From positions 24,852 through 88,851 of the forward strand of contig JACKDF010000014.1 of the NCBI GenBank assembly GCA_020633655.1: a DNA stretch of 64,000 bases, given 5' to 3'. Below the pieces are notes generated by a model, which ran no database searches, was not told where the DNA came from, and saw only the letters and a list, made by a program, of their open reading frames with translations. The first letter of the stretch is position 1. Each line of letters starts with the position of its first letter. The translations under genes were made by a program, and so were the position numbers. Source of the DNA: Deferribacteres bacterium. GTDB lineage: Bacteria > Zhuqueibacterota > Zhuqueibacteria > Zhuqueibacterales > Geothermadaptataceae. Below are positions 62,262 to 64,000 of this stretch, one piece after another.

Positions 62262-62296
62262 CGATATTTCGTCTTGTCGCTGACGACATTTCGTCA
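62259..62296. promoter_or_regulatory. Two phased palindromes, candidate enhancer sites for the sigma-54 regulator
   Basis: TGACGATATTTCGTC (62259-62273) and TGACGACATTTCGTC (62281-62295) are two near-identical palindromes whose starts are 22 bp apart, about two helical turns. They lie 87-124 bp upstream of a -24/-12-like element, a typical enhancer distance. The first overlaps the response-regulator stop codon. Confidence 0.6.
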
Positions 62297-62382
62297 AAAA
62301 ATGGGAAAATCGAACGCACATGAAAATAGACAAACGGCATAATTTGAAAACAGTTACTGAGCCTTTAAAAGAAAAATGCTAC

Positions 62383-62398
62383 TGGCATTAATCTTGAT
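62383..62398 (+). promoter_or_regulatory. Possible sigma-54 (-24/-12) promoter
   Basis: TGGCATTAATCTTGAT matches TGGCAC-N5-TTGC with exact GG-to-G spacing but A in place of C in the -12 GC. Transcription would start near 62408, 36 bases before the gene at 62444. A similar sequence occurs at 40453 with no gene after it, so the match alone is not strong. Confidence 0.4.
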
Positions 62399-62443
62399 AA
62401 AAGGATAAAGAATCAATCCAAACCAAATTTCAGAGAGGAAATT

Positions 62444-63064
62444 ATGGCAGAAATCAAACCTCGTTTTGAATTTCGTGCTTTTGCACAAAACTTTGGCATT
62501 GTTGAGGAAAAAATGCGTCAACTGTCAAAAGTCGAAGGCATTCGGGAAAGCCTGGAAACCTATATCGTTTCTGCGGGCAACAATGAAAACAATACTAAAA
62601 TCCGCGATAACAAAATGGATATTAAAGTTTTTGTGCAAACTGTAAAAGGTCTGGAACAGTGGAATCCCCGTATGAAGGGGGAATTCCCCATGGCGGCTGC
62701 AATGATAAAAGATGAAGTTTTCCCGGCATTTGGTGTTGATGTACCGGAATTCAAACGTGATACTTACACATTGGCGCAATACCTCGAGGAAATTATCAAA
62801 CCCCACCCGAATCTGGCTGCTGTTAATGTTTTCAAAAGACGTTTTGCCTTTACCATCAATGATTGCATTGCGGAAATTGCAGATGTCTACATTAACGGCG
62901 CAAAAATTATGACAGCCAACCTGGAATCTGTCGATGTTGATGCCATTCTCGAAGCAAAAAAAATGGTTGAATTGGAAAGTTATGAAAACGTCAATTACCT
63001 GCTGGCAATTAAGCGTGTGATTGGTATGGAGCCACTACCGAAGGAATCACCCTTTTGCGCGTGA
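62444..63064 (+). CDS. Divergent CYTH-like protein (unknown function)
   Basis: A 206-residue soluble protein with AGAGGAAA 4 bases upstream of the start. The N-terminal EIKPRFEFRAFAQNFGIVEEKMRQLS resembles the first strand and helix of the CYTH fold (E-x-E-x-K form is not intact). NNTKIRDNKMDIKVFV resembles its LRIR-x-LTxK part, and AEIADVYINGAKIMTANLESVDVDAIL its EVDxV-x-G-TxExE part. A true CYTH gene follows in the same direction. Assignment to a divergent CYTH fold is inference from these partial matches and from context. No signal peptide or membrane segment is seen. Confidence 0.55.
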   Translation: MAEIKPRFEFRAFAQNFGIVEEKMRQLSKVEGIRESLETYIVSAGNNENNTKIRDNKMDIKVFVQTVKGLEQWNPRMKGEFPMAAAMIKDEVFPAFGVDVPEFKRDTYTLAQYLEEIIKPHPNLAAVNVFKRRFAFTINDCIAEIADVYINGAKIMTANLESVDVDAILEAKKMVELESYENVNYLLAIKRVIGMEPLPKESPFCA

Positions 63065-63090
63065 GCGATTCGCAGAAAATGGAGTGTATT

Positions 63091-63141
63091 TAGTTCAGGC
63101 TTTAGCCTGTTTTAATCAAAGCCAGGCTAAAGCCTGAACTA
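63091..63141. repeat. 19-bp perfect inverted repeat (AGTTCAGGC family)
   Basis: TAGTTCAGGCTTTAGCCTG (63091-63109) and CAGGCTAAAGCCTGAACTA (63123-63141) are exact reverse complements with a 13-base loop. This sequence type is a common dispersed repeat. It may also attenuate transcription between the two CYTH-type genes. Confidence 0.75.
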
Positions 63142-63218
63142 CTTACTTAACTTCTCCTGTGATGAGCTACATGCTCGTTTTCGTTTGAAAAGAGGACATA
63201 AACCGAAAAGGAAATGAA

Positions 63219-63683
63219 ATGGGAAAAGAAATAGAACGCAAGTTTTTAGTGAACGGCGATGCCTGGAGAGCGCTCGCCAAAGGAACCGTGTACCGTCAGG
63301 GTTACCTCTCCACAACTAAAGAACGCGTCGTGCGTGTGCGCACCATTGATGAGAAAGGATTTTTAACGATTAAAGGTGTGACTACCGGCGTCACCCGCGC
63401 AGAATTTGAATACGAAATTCCCACTTCCGATGCCAATTTAATGCTTGATAACCTTTGCGAACGACCGCTTATCGAAAAAACACGGTATAAAATTGAACTG
63501 GGTGGACTCGTTTGGGAGATCGATGAATTTGCTGGCGACAACCAGGGATTGATCATCGCTGAAGTGGAATTGCAAGATGAAAAACAGCAGTTCGAAAAAC
63601 CTGAATGGATTGGCGAAGAAGTCTCCGGTGATCCGCGATACTTTAATTCCAATTTGATTAAGTATCCATTTACAAAGTGGTAG
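63219..63683 (+). CDS. CYTH domain protein (triphosphate tunnel metalloenzyme-like)
   Basis: A 154-residue protein opening MGKEIERKFLV, which carries the ExExK motif of the CYTH superfamily. YRQGYLSTTKERVVRVRTIDEKGFLTIKG and LIEKTRYKIELGGLVWEIDEF with the acidic IIAEVELQDE segment complete the tunnel residues. Members of this class (for example the CYTH-only NeuTTM-like group) hydrolyse or bind inorganic triphosphate or polyphosphate. The cytoplasmic role here is not known. GGAAA lies upstream of the start. It follows the CYTH-like gene across the 63091-63141 hairpin. Confidence 0.92.
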   Translation: MGKEIERKFLVNGDAWRALAKGTVYRQGYLSTTKERVVRVRTIDEKGFLTIKGVTTGVTRAEFEYEIPTSDANLMLDNLCERPLIEKTRYKIELGGLVWEIDEFAGDNQGLIIAEVELQDEKQQFEKPEWIGEEVSGDPRYFNSNLIKYPFTKW

Positions 63684-63738
63684 ATCATGCCAATATTTTT
63701 CATTAAGAAATTGTGCAATGACCACGGGACGAGACGTC

Positions 63739-63763
63739 ATTCCGGCAACTTTTTAGCCGGAAT
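63739..63763. repeat. REP-like hairpin
   Basis: ATTCCGGC (63739-63746) pairs with GCCGGAAT (63756-63763). With the CGTC lead and CCA tail it resembles the CGTCATTCC-GGAATCCA class of dispersed repeats; compare 16398-16438. Confidence 0.55.
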
Positions 63764-63779
63764 CCATATTCCTTTTTTG

Positions 63780-64000
63780 ATGACAGCATACTTCAATTTA
63801 AGACGGATATCTTTATATTTTATTTTATTCCTGGCCTTCCTGTTTCGCCATTCGCTTTCAGCCCAGGAATTCCCCAACAAACCTATCACCATCATCGTGC
63901 ATAGCAAACCAGGCAGCGCCATTGATATCACCTCGCGACAGTTGGCCAACATCGCGCGCAAGTATACCGATGCACCGATGCTGGTTGAGAACAAGACCGG
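63780..64000 (+). CDS. Tripartite tricarboxylate transporter-type binding protein (Bug/TctC), partial 5' end
   Basis: The gene begins with ATG at 63780 and runs off the window. The first ~30 residues form a signal peptide (LYFILFLAFLFRHSLSAQ). The mature start EFPNKPITIIVHSKPGSAID followed by ITSRQLANIARKY and PMLVENKTG matches TctC/Bug periplasmic binding proteins, which bind carboxylates. Another in-frame TTG at 63777 is possible. No clear ribosome site is visible. The TctA and TctB genes would lie beyond the window, if present. Confidence 0.82.
   Translation, partial: MTAYFNLRRISLYFILFLAFLFRHSLSAQEFPNKPITIIVHSKPGSAIDITSRQLANIARKYTDAPMLVENKT

Noticed and set aside
1..64000. Prophage, integron, transposase, CRISPR-Cas, tRNA and rRNA genes
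   Set aside because: None was recognised on either strand while reading; only small non-coding repeats hint at mobile elements.

Overview
The window reads as a chromosomal segment of a Gram-negative bacterium of the FCB superphylum, most like Calditrichaeota or candidate division KSB1. This assignment is an inference from several traits: two very large secreted proteins ending in the YPNPFNP-type sorting/FlgD-like C-terminal domain, abundant Fn3-like, FG-GAP and UnbV modules, bacillithiol genes, an SufU-type SUF operon, sigma-54 regulators and a Glt-like envelope operon. No rRNA, tRNA, CRISPR array, prophage or transposase gene was seen.

Layout. 1-7 kb: the end of a Cys/Met-metabolism PLP enzyme, a UPF0316 membrane protein, a Gfo/Idh/MocA oxidoreductase, an AT-rich methyltransferase that looks acquired, an M3 metallopeptidase lipoprotein and a DUF1207 protein. 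7.5-20.7 kb: two giant secreted proteins (2939 and about 1277 residues) that combine glycosidase-like modules with FG-GAP/UnbV, Fn3-like and (in the first) discoidin modules, arranged in different order. 21-27.5 kb: bshC and bshB1 of bacillithiol synthesis, an arsM-like methyltransferase, a sigma-54 activator, an Rrf2 regulator and a bacilliredoxin. 27.6-33.5 kb: sufBCDSU plus a SufT-like gene, read leftward from a promoter with an adjacent 22-bp palindrome. 33.7-43.2 kb: purA, secDF with a STAS gene, glutamate dehydrogenase, an N-acetylmuramoyl-L-alanine amidase and a rhomboid protease.

44.1-53.0 kb is a rightward operon of eight genes: a beta-barrel-like protein, two TPR proteins, a small secreted protein, an ExbB/TolQ protein, two ExbD/TolR proteins and an FHA-TonB/AgmX protein. 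It resembles the Agl/Glt envelope machine of myxobacteria. 53-58.3 kb holds a DUF2914 membrane protein, two unknowns, ferritin, a Fur/PerR regulator with a palindromic box, and ribokinase.

58.4-63.7 kb is the most coherent candidate system. A PhnD-like binding lipoprotein is followed by a histidine kinase, a sigma-54 response regulator, two phased TGACGA-N3-TTCGTC palindromes, a plausible -24/-12 promoter, and two genes of the CYTH or CYTH-like type. It suggests a phosphorus-compound sensing pathway controlling triphosphate or polyphosphate-binding proteins. The kinase gene carries an in-frame stop just before its last conserved strand. The window ends in the start of a TctC/Bug-type binding protein.

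Small non-coding repeats are scattered between genes: one MITE-like family with GGGGGCTGAGTCAAAAC ends, one GAGCCTGTCGAA family, and several perfect hairpins.
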